Shown here in pieces: positions 17,788-27,503 of a DNA stretch of 64,000 nt. Numbering within the stretch: position 1 is the first letter of the stretch; each line of letters opens with the position of its first letter. The stretch spans positions 1 through 64,000 of the forward strand of contig CAJCJA010000036.1 in the NCBI GenBank assembly GCA_903970515.1, in the 5' to 3' direction. The DNA is from Candidatus Saccharibacteria bacterium CG_4_10_14_0_2_um_filter_52_9. Its GTDB lineage: Bacteria; Actinomycetota; Acidimicrobiia; Acidimicrobiales; RAAP-2. The position numbers were made by a program, and so were the translations under genes. Under the pieces are notes generated by a model, which was not told the DNA's origin, searched no databases, and worked only from the letters and a program-made list of their open reading frames with translations.

Positions 17788-18606
17788 TCACGACGGCGCG
17801 GGACCCGTCACCGCTAATTCGTCGGGCACACTCACGTCCACCACGTCGCCTGGGCGCAGGGTGCTGTGCGCAATCACCGAGGCGACGGCGACGAACTTCT
17901 CGCGCAGGTTCACGGCTTCGCCGAGGTCAAAGGTCACGGGCGTCGTCATTTTGAGTGTCACGTCACCGCTCGCGTCAACGGTAATCGCCGAGACTTGCGC
18001 GGAGAACGCCCGAGGGAGTTCGCCGGCGACCATCGCCGCGGGCTGGCCCGCGCGCGCGAAGGGCCACGTCGGCGCCTGGGGCTTGAGGTACGTGAGGGTG
18101 GGAAGGTTGGCGTCCAGGGGTGCGTCGCCGAGATCGCGGCCCGACGCACTCACGTAACGCAACTGATCAGAAGAGTTGAAGGCGACGGCGACGGGCGTGG
18201 CTTCGTGGACAACGATGTCGACGGTATTGGGCCAGTGCGTGGTAACGCTCACGCGTTGGATCCAGGGGAACGCGCGCAAGTCGCGTTGGATGTTGGTCGA
18301 GGAGACGTCCAACATTGTGGGATGCCGTCCCAGGCCCGTCGCCGCGATGACCTCGGTCGAACTCTCGTGGCGCAGCCCCATGATGTGTACGTGCTGGACG
18401 CGAAAGAACGATTGACGCAACGTCCACTGGGTCCCGAGGGCGAGCAGCGTCACGACGAGACCCACACTCAACCACACCTTCGTCGAGCGTCGCAGACCTC
18501 GCGGCGCAGATCGGGTGGGCGAAGGTGCCGCGCGCGACGGTTTCGGTGGGGTCCGAGGACGTTCACGCACGTCAGAGCTTGAAGCTCGAGGCGGGCGCGC
18601 GCTCAC
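17788..18606 (-). CDS. ftsQ: Cell division protein FtsQ (POTRA domain)
   Basis: 272 residues. A basic, Pro/Ser-rich cytoplasmic part (1-45) is followed by one membrane helix (VWLSVGLVVTLLALGTQWTL), then a POTRA domain beginning FRVQHVHIMGLRHES and the FtsQ beta domain (FPWIQRVSVTTHWPNTVDIVVHEATPVA). FtsQ links FtsL/FtsB to the division septum. The GTG at 18606 overlaps the murB stop as GTGA. The role follows from position and domain order; sequence similarity of FtsQ proteins is low. Confidence 0.92.
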   Translation of the reverse strand: MSARPPRASSSDVRERPRTPPKPSRAAPSPTRSAPRGLRRSTKVWLSVGLVVTLLALGTQWTLRQSFFRVQHVHIMGLRHESSTEVIAATGLGRHPTMLDVSSTNIQRDLRAFPWIQRVSVTTHWPNTVDIVVHEATPVAVAFNSSDQLRYVSASGRDLGDAPLDANLPTLTYLKPQAPTWPFARAGQPAAMVAGELPRAFSAQVSAITVDASGDVTLKMTTPVTFDLGEAVNLREKFVAVASVIAHSTLRPGDVVDVSVPDELAVTGPAPS

Positions 18607-19514
18607 GTGCCGTCTCCAAAACCAACGAAGCGATGCTCACTGACGAGAACGACACCGCTGGTCGCCTTCACCCTTGCGGCGACGACACGCATGAGATCGC
18701 GCACGTCATTCGCCCTGCCATCGTGGTCGACGATGATGAAGTTGGCGTGCTTGTCGCTGACGACGGCACTCTCGTATCGCAAGCCCTTGCAGCCCGCCTG
18801 TTCAATGAGCCGACCCGCAAAGTCTCCGTCCGGGTTTCGAAAGGCGCTCCCCCCGTTCTGCCCGCCCGGTTGATGTTCGCGGCGCCAACGTACGATCTCC
18901 TTGATCTTCTCGAGCGAAGGTGCCGCATCGCCTCTGCGAAGTCCAAGGGTGACGCTCGTGACGACGTCGCGTGCGCCCAGCGCACTCGTGCGGTACCCAA
19001 AATCAAGTTCCGCTCGCGTCCACTCGCGTTGGCCCTCTGCGCCGTAGGTCGTCGCTGACGTCAACGACGCGGCGATATCCGAACCGTGACCTCCCGCGTT
19101 CATAGCCGTGGCACCTCCGAAAGTTCCCGGTACGCCGACCGCCCATTCGAAGCCCACGATCCCCTCGGCACTGAGACGCCGCGCGGCGATGGGCAAATCG
19201 AGTCCCGCGCCAGCGACCACGTGCACGTCGTCGAGGTCGTCGTGCCACGTCAGCTCGGCGAACTCCCCTACGAGATGAAGAGCGATTATCTCGTGTTCAC
19301 CATCGGCGACGAGCAGATTCGACCCGTTACCGATCACCACGAACGGTAGGCCCGTCGCGAAGACCAAGGGTCCCAATTCATCGAGGTCAGACTGGGATCG
19401 AAAGCTCACAAGGGCGCGCACAGATCCACCAACGCGGTACGTCGTCCTCGCGCCGAGACTGGCGTGCTCCTCGACCCGATCGGTGCCGCGCGCGACGAGT
19501 TCGGCGACACTCAT
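18603..19514 (-). CDS. murB: UDP-N-acetylmuramate dehydrogenase MurB
   Basis: 303 residues, type II (short) MurB. FAD-binding motifs: TTYRVGGSVRALVSF at the start and VIGNGSNLLVADGEHE. The substrate part has WAVGVPGTFGGATAMNAGGHG, FGYRTSALG and NGGSAFRNPDGDFAGRLIEQAGCKG, with the catalytic Ser in GSAFRNP. It reduces enolpyruvyl-UDP-GlcNAc to UDP-MurNAc in the cytosol. ATGA overlap with murC. Confidence 0.97.
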   Translation of the reverse strand: MSVAELVARGTDRVEEHASLGARTTYRVGGSVRALVSFRSQSDLDELGPLVFATGLPFVVIGNGSNLLVADGEHEIIALHLVGEFAELTWHDDLDDVHVVAGAGLDLPIAARRLSAEGIVGFEWAVGVPGTFGGATAMNAGGHGSDIAASLTSATTYGAEGQREWTRAELDFGYRTSALGARDVVTSVTLGLRRGDAAPSLEKIKEIVRWRREHQPGGQNGGSAFRNPDGDFAGRLIEQAGCKGLRYESAVVSDKHANFIIVDHDGRANDVRDLMRVVAARVKATSGVVLVSEHRFVGFGDGT

Positions 19515-20872
19515 CGCTGCACACCTCCTTCGAGCAAGTTCGACGCGCCAGCGATGTCACCGGCACCCATGAACACCACCACGTCGAACTCGTCGTGCAG
19601 ATCACCCAACGTTCGAGCCACATCATCGAACGTCGCGGCGTAGTACGTGTCGAACTCGGGATGAGTTCCTCGGACGACGCCCGCGATGATCTCGCCCGTT
19701 ACCTCTGTCGGGTTCGCCTCGCCCGCGTCGTAGATGTCACTCACGATGAGCGCGCGACATCCGTCGAACGCGTGCGCGAAATGATCGGCGAGCGAGATGG
19801 TTCGCGAGACGCGATGAGGTTGGAACACAACGCCCACGCGTTCGTAACCCGCCGCTTTCGCACCCGCGATGGTCGCGCGAATCTCGCTGGGAAGGTGCGC
19901 GTAGTCCTCGTAGACATCAACGTCACGCCACGCACCGACGAACTCGAACCGACGTGGGACGCCGACGAAAGCGTGCAGGCCCTCTTTTACGTGTGTCGGG
20001 CTCACCTCCATCGCCAACGCCAAGGCGGCAACCGCGGCGGCGTTCGCCACGTTGTGAAGTCCGCTCACGCCCAGGGTGACCTCAAAGGAACCGAACGGCG
20101 AGCGCAAGAAGAAGTCGGCGCGTTGTCGTGCGAGATGGACGTCGCGTATCTGCCACGTGAGTTGCTCGTTAGTGCCCACCACGATCACGTCGCGCGATAC
20201 CAAGGCGGCACTGCGTCGCGCACCGGGATCGTCAAAGATCACGACGGGGCCCTTGGTGCGCCCGACGAGCTCCGCGAAGGCGAGTTCGAGCGCCTCGAGC
20301 GAGCGGTAGTGATCGAGGTGGTCCGCTTCAACGTTCAACACGGCGAGTGCGTAGGGATTGAGTTGACCAAAAGATCCGTAACTCTCGTCGACTTCGAGGA
20401 TCAGGTCGTCGCTCCCGAAGTGACCGTTCGCTCCGATGCCGAGGACGGGAGCGCCGAGCAGACGTGAGTCATCGCGACCAGCCGCGTGCAAGACGTGCAC
20501 CATCATCGACGTCGCGGTCGTCTTGCCGTGCGTTCCCGTAAGGCCAATGACCCGCTGCTGGCGGGCGAGTTCCGCGAGTAGTTCGCTGCGCGCTATCAAG
20601 CGCGCACCCTGCAGACGTGCCGCGACCAACTCGACGTTGTCTTCGCGGATTGCCGGTGAGTACAAGATGACGTGTGCGCCTTCGACGTGGTGCGCGTCGT
20701 GAAAAGCCGAGACGCGCACCCCGACGCTCGCGAGATCCTCGAGGACCGTCGCGTTCGCGACGTCACTGCCGCTCACGACACATCCCTTTTCGACGAGAAA
20801 TCGCGCGACGCCACTCATTCCGGCGCCACCGACGCCCACGACGTGCACTCTCGTGCCGGACTCGAACATCAT
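19511..20872 (-). CDS. murC: UDP-N-acetylmuramate--L-alanine ligase MurC
   Basis: 453 residues. The N-terminal domain starts VHVVGVGGAGMSGVARFLVEKG; the ATP-binding loop is GLTGTHGKTTATSMMVHVL; the central part has LEVDESYGSFGQLNPYALAVLNVEADHLDHY and the C-terminal ligase domain PRRFEFVGAWRDVDVYEDYAHLPSE. It adds L-Ala to UDP-MurNAc. Start is ATG 20872 (a second ATG follows). Overlaps murG as ATGA and murB as ATGA. Confidence 0.97.
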   Translation of the reverse strand: MMFESGTRVHVVGVGGAGMSGVARFLVEKGCVVSGSDVANATVLEDLASVGVRVSAFHDAHHVEGAHVILYSPAIREDNVELVAARLQGARLIARSELLAELARQQRVIGLTGTHGKTTATSMMVHVLHAAGRDDSRLLGAPVLGIGANGHFGSDDLILEVDESYGSFGQLNPYALAVLNVEADHLDHYRSLEALELAFAELVGRTKGPVVIFDDPGARRSAALVSRDVIVVGTNEQLTWQIRDVHLARQRADFFLRSPFGSFEVTLGVSGLHNVANAAAVAALALAMEVSPTHVKEGLHAFVGVPRRFEFVGAWRDVDVYEDYAHLPSEIRATIAGAKAAGYERVGVVFQPHRVSRTISLADHFAHAFDGCRALIVSDIYDAGEANPTEVTGEIIAGVVRGTHPEFDTYYAATFDDVARTLGDLHDEFDVVVFMGAGDIAGASNLLEGGVQR

Positions 20873-21981
20873 GCGGCAACCCCTAGTAGTACGTCAACGA
20901 TGCGTATCGTCGCGTTGAGGTGTCCGAGCGAACGCGCACTTGCCGCCATCGCGTCACGGTTCGAAGGTTCCATCATCTCGTCGAGCACGCTTGCCAAGCG
21001 TGCGGCGTCACAATCGGCGTCGCGCACCATTCGAGCGGCACCACGCTCGACGAGCACACGAGCGTTCATCGTCTGATGATCACCTGGTGCGCCGGGTAGC
21101 GGCACCAGGAGCGAAGGAATGGCGAGGGCCGTGAGTTCCCCAATCGTCATCGCACCCGCGCGACACACCGCCAGATCGCAGTACTGCCAAAGTTCGACCA
21201 TGTCCGCGAAGGCGACAATCCGATAATCGAGTCCGCGCGTGACGGGTGCGTTGCGAGTCACCTCCTCGAAGTCACGTCGTCCACTGACGTGCACGATGGT
21301 GACGTCCTCTCGAGAGGACCACTGCGCCGCGAGAGCGGTGACCGCGTGATTGACGCGTCGCGCGCCGAGCGATCCGGTCATGACGACGATCACGACCCGG
21401 TGGTTCGCGATGGGTGGCGTGGCGCGGGCACGAGCAGCCGCTCGGGACGGCGCCGAGCGATCCATCGAGGTAATCGCGTGGCGAAGAGGAGCCCCGGTAA
21501 ATACGGCGTGGGGATCGTCGGTGGGAAAGGCAGTGCAACGGGTCGTGGCGAAACGTGCCAAGAGCCGATGCGCCGCGCCCGGCTTGGCGTCGAAGTCAAC
21601 GAGCACGAGTGGACGACGCCACAGCACCGCGGCGAAAGAGACCGCGAACGAGGCGTACCCGCCGACAGAGACGACGGCCGACGGGCGCCATCGGGCGACC
21701 TTCCATACCGCCATCATCACCGCCCCGACGAGTCGCGTTGCCGACGCCGCGTTCGCGAGGAGCGCCCCTGGGGAGAGTGACCGGCGCAGTCCGCGACCCG
21801 GTAGGAGCGTGAGCGCAATCGCACCACCCGCGAGCAGCGTCGCCTCTTGCCCTCGTCGACTCCCTACGTAGCGCAACCGTTGTGCGGGCACGGCGCGCGC
21901 GAGCAGTTCATCGCCGATCGCCTGCATGGGAAAGACGTGGCCCCCGGTACCCCCGCCGGTGATGATGATGGGGCCCGTCAT
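20869..21981 (-). CDS. murG: MurG, UDP-GlcNAc:lipid I N-acetylglucosaminyltransferase
   Basis: 370 residues, GT28 fold. IITGGGTGGHVFPMQAIGDEL is the N-terminal glycine-rich motif, and the donor site reads CRAGAMTIGELTALAIPSLLVPLPGA followed by HQTMNARVLVERGAA. It makes lipid II on the inner face of the membrane. RYVGSRRGQEATLLAGG is the usual membrane-facing segment. Its first base overlaps the ftsW stop codon. Confidence 0.96.
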   Translation of the reverse strand: MTGPIIITGGGTGGHVFPMQAIGDELLARAVPAQRLRYVGSRRGQEATLLAGGAIALTLLPGRGLRRSLSPGALLANAASATRLVGAVMMAVWKVARWRPSAVVSVGGYASFAVSFAAVLWRRPLVLVDFDAKPGAAHRLLARFATTRCTAFPTDDPHAVFTGAPLRHAITSMDRSAPSRAAARARATPPIANHRVVIVVMTGSLGARRVNHAVTALAAQWSSREDVTIVHVSGRRDFEEVTRNAPVTRGLDYRIVAFADMVELWQYCDLAVCRAGAMTIGELTALAIPSLLVPLPGAPGDHQTMNARVLVERGAARMVRDADCDAARLASVLDEMMEPSNRDAMAASARSLGHLNATIRIVDVLLGVAA

Positions 21982-23225
21982 CAGCGTCCTAGTCGTTGCC
22001 CTGTTGATGGTCGCCGTTCGCGGGTGCGCTGGTCGCGACCACGATCGTACGGATCACGCAGTTGAGACGGCACGATGGCGCTCGCGGTCGTGGGACGAGT
22101 TCGACTTCCGTCGTGCGCGATGTTGTAGATCAGACCAACCGCGGCGAGTTCGGTGATAAGTGCGGTGCCGCCGTAGGAGAAGAATGGCAAGGGCACACCC
22201 GTCACCGCCCACCCACCGACCACCGACGCGATGTTGATGATGGCTTCGAGCACGATCCAGGTCGTGATGCCGACGACGATCACCCGGTACACGTCATTGG
22301 TGCACTGTTTGGCGATTCGTGTGGCTACGAAGAGAAACCACACGAAGAGCCCAATCGCGATAAGTGTGCCGACGAGGCCAAGCTCCTCGCCCAGAATCGA
22401 GAAGATGAAGTCCGTGTGAGGATTTGGAAGCAGTCCGAACTTCTCTCGACTGTTGCCGAGGCCCAGTCCCGTCAGACCACCCGCCCCCAAGCCAATCTTT
22501 GACTGCAGCAATTGATAGCCGCTACTCACCAGGTCATTGTTCGGGTGCAGGAAGGAGAAGAACCGTGCCGCGGAGTAGGGCTTCATCTTCATGTAGATGA
22601 AGAAGATCGACACGCCGATCAACGCGACCTGGCAAAGTCGACGCGTGGCGAGCCCCGCGACCGCCAACATCACGAAGGCAATCGACACCACCACTGACGT
22701 CGTGCCGATATCGGGTTCGACCAATATCAGCGTTGCCCCAATGCTCACCGGCGACGTCCAAATGAGCAGGTGCTTCCACTCGGCGAGTTCGTCGTGGTGC
22801 AATTGGACCAACCACGCGAGGAACAAGACGGTAGAGAGCTTGAATATCTCCGAAGGTTGCAACAAGATGGCGTGCAAATTCAGCCAGCGCTTGCCTCCGT
22901 TGGTCGTCACACCAACGAGACGCACGGCCACCAACATCGCGAGTCCTACCAACATCAACAAGGGCGCTGAGCGAATCAGTCGTTCCACCTTCACTCGCGT
23001 CATCACGTACAAGGTGAAGACACCAAAACCTAGGTACACGAGGTCGCGAAGAATGATGCTGAAGGACGATCCACCATTCGCGGCCGACTGGCCCTCGCTC
23101 GCCGACGCGACCATGATCGTACCGAAAACCACGAGGAGCGTCGTCACGAGCAGGAGCATTCGAGCAGCGAAGTTACCGGACGGCGTCGGCTGCAGGATGC
23201 CTTTGGCGCTACTCTTCGTTGCCAT
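21981..23225 (-). CDS. ftsW: FtsW, SEDS-family septal peptidoglycan polymerase
   Basis: 414 residues with about ten membrane helices. SEDS motifs include KRWLNLHAILLQPSEIFKLSTVLFLAWL, PDIGTTSVVVSIAFVML, GLTGLGLGNSREKFGLLPNPHTDFIFSILGEELGLVG and GVPLPFFSYGGTALITELAAVG. The catalytic Asp of SEDS proteins is expected in the VEPDIGTT segment. It polymerises lipid II together with the PBP encoded by ftsI upstream. The C-terminal tail is Arg-rich and cytoplasmic. Confidence 0.96.
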   Translation of the reverse strand: MATKSSAKGILQPTPSGNFAARMLLLVTTLLVVFGTIMVASASEGQSAANGGSSFSIILRDLVYLGFGVFTLYVMTRVKVERLIRSAPLLMLVGLAMLVAVRLVGVTTNGGKRWLNLHAILLQPSEIFKLSTVLFLAWLVQLHHDELAEWKHLLIWTSPVSIGATLILVEPDIGTTSVVVSIAFVMLAVAGLATRRLCQVALIGVSIFFIYMKMKPYSAARFFSFLHPNNDLVSSGYQLLQSKIGLGAGGLTGLGLGNSREKFGLLPNPHTDFIFSILGEELGLVGTLIAIGLFVWFLFVATRIAKQCTNDVYRVIVVGITTWIVLEAIINIASVVGGWAVTGVPLPFFSYGGTALITELAAVGLIYNIAHDGSRTRPTTASAIVPSQLRDPYDRGRDQRTRERRPSTGQRLGR

Positions 23226-24260
23226 TTAGACGACCATGCCGATCTTGAGGAAGTCGCCGTAGAAGATTCCGAGCCCCAACATCGCGAGCAAGCCCGCGAG
23301 GACCCAAAAGCGGATGATCACCGTCACCTCGGGCCACCCTCGCAACTCGAAATGGTGATGGAACGGCGCCATTCGAAATACGCGACGTCCGAACAAGCGA
23401 AAACTCACGACTTGGATGATGACCGAGGCCGTCTCGGCGACGAAGAGTCCTCCGATGATCACCAGCAGCAGGTCCAGATTCATCAACAGACATAACGCAC
23501 CAAGACCGGTGCCGATCGCGAGCGAACCGGTGTCGCCCATCATGATCTTGGCGGGCGCCGCATTCCACCAGAGAAAACCGAGACATGCACCCACGAGAGC
23601 CACCGCGACCAAACCGAGATCAAGGGCGCTGTGGAGACGATAGATCGAAAAGTGGCGAAATTGCCAGTAACCAATGATCGAGAGCACACCGAAGCAAAAG
23701 GTGGCCGAACCCGCCGCGAGACCGTCGAGGCCGTCGGTCAAGTTCACCGCATTGGACGTCGCGACTATGACGAAGATCGCAAAGATGATCCATCCTCCCG
23801 CCGTCAAGTTCCAACCTGGATTCGAATAGCGGGTGAAGGAGAGATTCGTCGAGGTGTGCACCCAGTACACGGCGAGCACCGCGAAGATGGCGGCGACGAC
23901 CAATTGGCCCACCAATTTGCCCCGCTTGTTCAGGCCTAGATTGCGAGCGTTGCGGATCGCCAGATAATCATCAGTGAATCCGAGCAACCCGGACGCGACG
24001 GTGACGCCGAGCGCCAGCACGCCCCCTCGCGTGAAATCGATGGACGTGCCCACGTGACCCATCAGATAGCCAACAATCGCCGCGAAGACGATGATGACGC
24101 CGCCCAGTGTCGGTGTGCCCGCCTTTGCGTGATGCGTCGCGGGCCCGTCCTCTCGGATTTGTTGACCCAGTGAACGTGCCCGCACGAAGCGAATCCACAG
24201 CGGCGTGACAAATAACGCGATGAGAAACCCACACCCGCCCGATTCCATCAAACTCAACAT
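23226..24260 (-). CDS. mraY: Phospho-N-acetylmuramoyl-pentapeptide transferase MraY
   Basis: 344 residues, ten membrane helices. Active-site motifs: KAGTPTLGGVIIV, GFTDDYLAI with the conserved Asp pair, NAVNLTDGLDGLAAGSATFCFG, and MGDTGSLAIG; the nearby MAPFHHHFELRGWPE is the HHH loop of the family. It moves phospho-MurNAc-pentapeptide onto undecaprenyl phosphate to form lipid I. No murD follows, although mraY-murD-ftsW is the common order. Confidence 0.97.
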   Translation of the reverse strand: MLSLMESGGCGFLIALFVTPLWIRFVRARSLGQQIREDGPATHHAKAGTPTLGGVIIVFAAIVGYLMGHVGTSIDFTRGGVLALGVTVASGLLGFTDDYLAIRNARNLGLNKRGKLVGQLVVAAIFAVLAVYWVHTSTNLSFTRYSNPGWNLTAGGWIIFAIFVIVATSNAVNLTDGLDGLAAGSATFCFGVLSIIGYWQFRHFSIYRLHSALDLGLVAVALVGACLGFLWWNAAPAKIMMGDTGSLAIGTGLGALCLLMNLDLLLVIIGGLFVAETASVIIQVVSFRLFGRRVFRMAPFHHHFELRGWPEVTVIIRFWVLAGLLAMLGLGIFYGDFLKIGMVV

Positions 24261-24267
24261 GTGCCCA

Positions 24268-25665
24268 TCACCTCAGAAGCTCTCTCGCGACGTCGCGATC
24301 ATCGAAGGGAATCACCACGTCACCAATCGTCTGGGTCGTTTCGTGTCCCTTGCCCGCCAGCACCACCGCGTCGCCGCGCTGAGCCAATCGAAGAGCCTCT
24401 TCAATGGCTGCGCGTCGGTCGCTGATACGCAGCACCGTCGCTCCGGGCACGGTGCCCGCGATGACGGAATCAATGATGGCATCAGGTGACTCGGAGCGCG
24501 GGTTATCCGAGGTCACGATGGATATTTCGGAGTGGCTGGACGCCACTTCGCCCATGTAGGGCCGCTTTTCCTTGTCGCGATCACCTCCGCACCCAAAGAC
24601 AGTGATGATCCTGCCTCCCTGGAGCATGCCGCGCACATCGCTCAACAGGCGACGAAGGCCCTCGGGAGTGTGCGCGTAGTCGACAATGACTACGAAGTCA
24701 GCGTCACTCACCACCTCGAACCGACCGGGCACACCCGGGACCCTCGACATCACTTCCGCGATCGCGGCTTCATCCACACCCAAGACGCGAAGGATTTCCA
24801 TCGCCATCAACGAGTTGTCGACGTTGTAGTCGCCGATGAGTCGCGTGCGCACGTTGTGCCCACGCCACGTAAATGACGTTCCGTGGAGCGTCGCGACAAC
24901 CTCGCTCGCGAGGTCGCGTCGGACGCGCACGAGCGGGAGCGTGATCATGTCCGCCAGGCGTTCTCCGTACGGGTCGTCGCACCAGATGACCGCGTGCGTG
25001 GCGTGCTCGCTCGTAAAGAGTGAGGCCTTCACTTGAAAGTACGCCTCCATCGTGCCGTGGTAATCAAGATGATCGTGACTCAGGTTCGTAAACGCGACGA
25101 CGCCAAAGATCAGTCCGTCGACTCGACGCTGATCGAGGGCGTGACTGGAAACTTCGAGGGCGACGACGGAACGGTCCCGTAGCCCGTCGAATTCGGCGAC
25201 GAATCGCGCCAGGGTGCGAAACAACTCGGGTGCCGCTGGCGTCGTGCGCACGTTGGTCAGCGTTCCGATGTTGGCGGCGTTCCATCCGAGACCGTCGCAC
25301 AATGACGTGACGAGGGTCGTGACGCTTGACTTACCATTGGTGCCCGTGACCCCCACGAGTTCGAGTAGTTCTTGAGGATCGCCCGCGACGGCGGCACTGG
25401 CGTGGGCGACGAGAGCACGTAGTTGTGTGTCGGGTACGACGATGACGGGAATCGGTGCCCGCGTCGTCTCACTCGAGACCGCCGCCACCGCACCGCGTTT
25501 CGCCGCGTCGTCAATGAACGACGTGCCGTTTCGCACCGCGCCCGGCAGGGCAAAGAACAACGTGCCCTGCTCACACTCGCGCGAATCGATCTCCACGCGG
25601 GTGATCTCGATACTGCTCAGTGTCGCGTCGAGCGTCACCGTGTCAAGGACATCTCCGAGTTGCAT
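24268..25665 (-). CDS. murE: UDP-MurNAc-tripeptide synthetase MurE (meso-diaminopimelate type)
   Basis: 465 residues. It has the P-loop VTGTNGKSSVTTLV near residue 106, EVSSHALDQRRVDGL, FTNLSHDHLDYHGTMEAYF with the carbamylated Lys region, and C-terminal VDYAHTPEGLRRLL. The motif TSDNPRSE near residue 383 is the DNPR loop that selects meso-diaminopimelate rather than lysine. The gene is a single MurE; no MurF is fused or adjacent. Its ATG overlaps the ftsI stop by one base. Confidence 0.96.
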   Translation of the reverse strand: MQLGDVLDTVTLDATLSSIEITRVEIDSRECEQGTLFFALPGAVRNGTSFIDDAAKRGAVAAVSSETTRAPIPVIVVPDTQLRALVAHASAAVAGDPQELLELVGVTGTNGKSSVTTLVTSLCDGLGWNAANIGTLTNVRTTPAAPELFRTLARFVAEFDGLRDRSVVALEVSSHALDQRRVDGLIFGVVAFTNLSHDHLDYHGTMEAYFQVKASLFTSEHATHAVIWCDDPYGERLADMITLPLVRVRRDLASEVVATLHGTSFTWRGHNVRTRLIGDYNVDNSLMAMEILRVLGVDEAAIAEVMSRVPGVPGRFEVVSDADFVVIVDYAHTPEGLRRLLSDVRGMLQGGRIITVFGCGGDRDKEKRPYMGEVASSHSEISIVTSDNPRSESPDAIIDSVIAGTVPGATVLRISDRRAAIEEALRLAQRGDAVVLAGKGHETTQTIGDVVIPFDDRDVARELLR

Positions 25666-27503
25666 CAGGTCACGTCCGATGAGATGCTCGCCGCCGAACC
25701 AGTGAGTGGCTTCACGACCGTCCCGTTCGACGGTATGCCGTAGTGGTGCAGTGCATAGGACATGACTTGTTGAAACACGGGCGCCGCAACTGAGCCGCCG
25801 AAGATTGTCGTTTGGGGACGCTGAATCACCACGATCATGGACAACACGGGCGCGTTCGCTGGCGCGAAGCCGACGAAGCTGGCGTTATAGGCACCCGCGA
25901 GCAGCGAGTCGCGTCCCGGGTACGGAATTGATGCCGTTCCCGTCTTGCCCGCCACGCTGTAGCCGGGAATGATGGCGTTGGTACCCGTGCCTGCCAGGAC
26001 GACCTGTTGGAGCATCGAGTTCATCGTCTGGGCGACCGCGGGCGTGAGGGCTTGGCGAGTAGCACTCTTCGGCGCGGGCTCGAGCGCGCCGTTCGCGCCG
26101 ACGTAACCGCGTACCAACTGCGGCTCGACGAAGACGCCGTCATTGGCGATGGCGTTGTACGCGTCGAGCACCTGCATCGGTGGCACGGCATCAACTTGAC
26201 CGATTGGCAGGGCCACTTCGTCACTGTCGTACCAGTTGGCGGTCGTCGCGAGCAGACCCGCCGTCTCACCGGGAAAGTTCACCGACGTCGACTCCCCGAA
26301 ACCTAAACGCTCGACCTGAGCGAGGATGCCGTTCTCACCAACCATCCGCCCAATTTCGTACGTGCCAATGTTCGACGACTGAGCGAGAATCTCGGTCGCG
26401 CTGAGATGTTCGAGCGGGTGGACCTCGGCGTCGTGAAAGTGCCTCGTACCAACGTTGATTGAATCAGGAACCGCGAACACCGTTGACGGTGCGATGAGTC
26501 CCGCCTGAAGGGCGGCGGAAAACGTCACGACCTTGAAGACCGAACCCGGCTCGTACGCTTGGGTGAACGCCAAATTATTCATGGTCTGTTCAATTCCCGC
26601 GACGCCGACGGAGCGCCCCCACGACGGCACGGGCCCAAGGGGGCCAGCGGATGTCTTGGTGTTCACGAGCGACGCGTCAGCCAGAATCTGACCGGTCTTA
26701 ACGTCCATCACCACCGCGACGCCGGTGAGCGCATTGGTCGACTTGAGTTGCTTCGCGAGCGCACGCTCGGTGACGAACTGCAACGACGAGTCGATGGTGA
26801 GCTCAAGTCCCACTCCAGGCTTCGCCTTTCGTACGACGGTGCTCAAGGAACTGGGCAAACTGACGCCCGATGCGGCGACATATTCGCGCGTCACACCCGA
26901 TTGGCCGGCGAGCAACTTTTGATACTCGTACTCGAGTCCTGAGGTTCCCAGACCCGTGGAATTCGTGCTTCCCAATAAGGATTGGGCGAGCGTGCCATTG
27001 GGATAACTGCGGATGGACGATGTCTGCACCACGATTCCAGGGAACGCCGCGAGCGTGACGCGACGGCCGTCCGTGAGGTTGAGTTGGTTGTTCACGACAA
27101 CGTAACCGCTTTTTTTCGTGAGCAAGGTCTCAAGCTTCGCGACCGGGACCTGGACGAGCGGCGACATCGCTTGTGCTTCACGTAACGGATGTTTGACCTG
27201 GAAATCGTCGGCGATCACCAGAGACGTGGGCCTCGAGATGGCCAAGATTTGACCATTACGGTCATAGATCCCTCCGCGCAGCGCGGTCGTCGTTAAATTC
27301 TCGCGAACCTGGTTCACCGAGATCAGTGCGTAGTGCCGGTGGTCGACGATTTGAATCTCGGCGAGACGATACGCGAGCAGCACGAAGGCCAGGACGAACA
27401 GCGCACGCAAGAAATTGAGCCGGCGGGGCGAGAATGTTCGCACTCGCAAGGGCGGACCCTGCGCTCGAAGTCGGGCATGTGTCGAGGTGTAGTGCGAACT
27501 CAC
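25665..27503 (-). CDS. ftsI: Septal penicillin-binding protein FtsI (PBP3 type, class B)
   Basis: 612 residues. One N-terminal membrane helix (NFLRALFVLAFVLLAYRLAEI), a pedestal domain (RGGIYDRNGQILAIS) and the transpeptidase domain with EPGSVFKVVTF (SxxK serine near residue 318), SSN in LAQSSNIGTYEIG and KTGTASIP near residue 516. It cross-links septal peptidoglycan with FtsW. The cytoplasmic start is short and basic. ATGA-type overlap with ftsL upstream and one-base overlap with murE. Confidence 0.96.
   Translation of the reverse strand: MSSHYTSTHARLRAQGPPLRVRTFSPRRLNFLRALFVLAFVLLAYRLAEIQIVDHRHYALISVNQVRENLTTTALRGGIYDRNGQILAISRPTSLVIADDFQVKHPLREAQAMSPLVQVPVAKLETLLTKKSGYVVVNNQLNLTDGRRVTLAAFPGIVVQTSSIRSYPNGTLAQSLLGSTNSTGLGTSGLEYEYQKLLAGQSGVTREYVAASGVSLPSSLSTVVRKAKPGVGLELTIDSSLQFVTERALAKQLKSTNALTGVAVVMDVKTGQILADASLVNTKTSAGPLGPVPSWGRSVGVAGIEQTMNNLAFTQAYEPGSVFKVVTFSAALQAGLIAPSTVFAVPDSINVGTRHFHDAEVHPLEHLSATEILAQSSNIGTYEIGRMVGENGILAQVERLGFGESTSVNFPGETAGLLATTANWYDSDEVALPIGQVDAVPPMQVLDAYNAIANDGVFVEPQLVRGYVGANGALEPAPKSATRQALTPAVAQTMNSMLQQVVLAGTGTNAIIPGYSVAGKTGTASIPYPGRDSLLAGAYNASFVGFAPANAPVLSMIVVIQRPQTTIFGGSVAAPVFQQVMSYALHHYGIPSNGTVVKPLTGSAASISSDVT

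Noticed and set aside
19595-20467. 290-codon open frame on the plus strand
   Set aside because: Antisense to murC, no domain.
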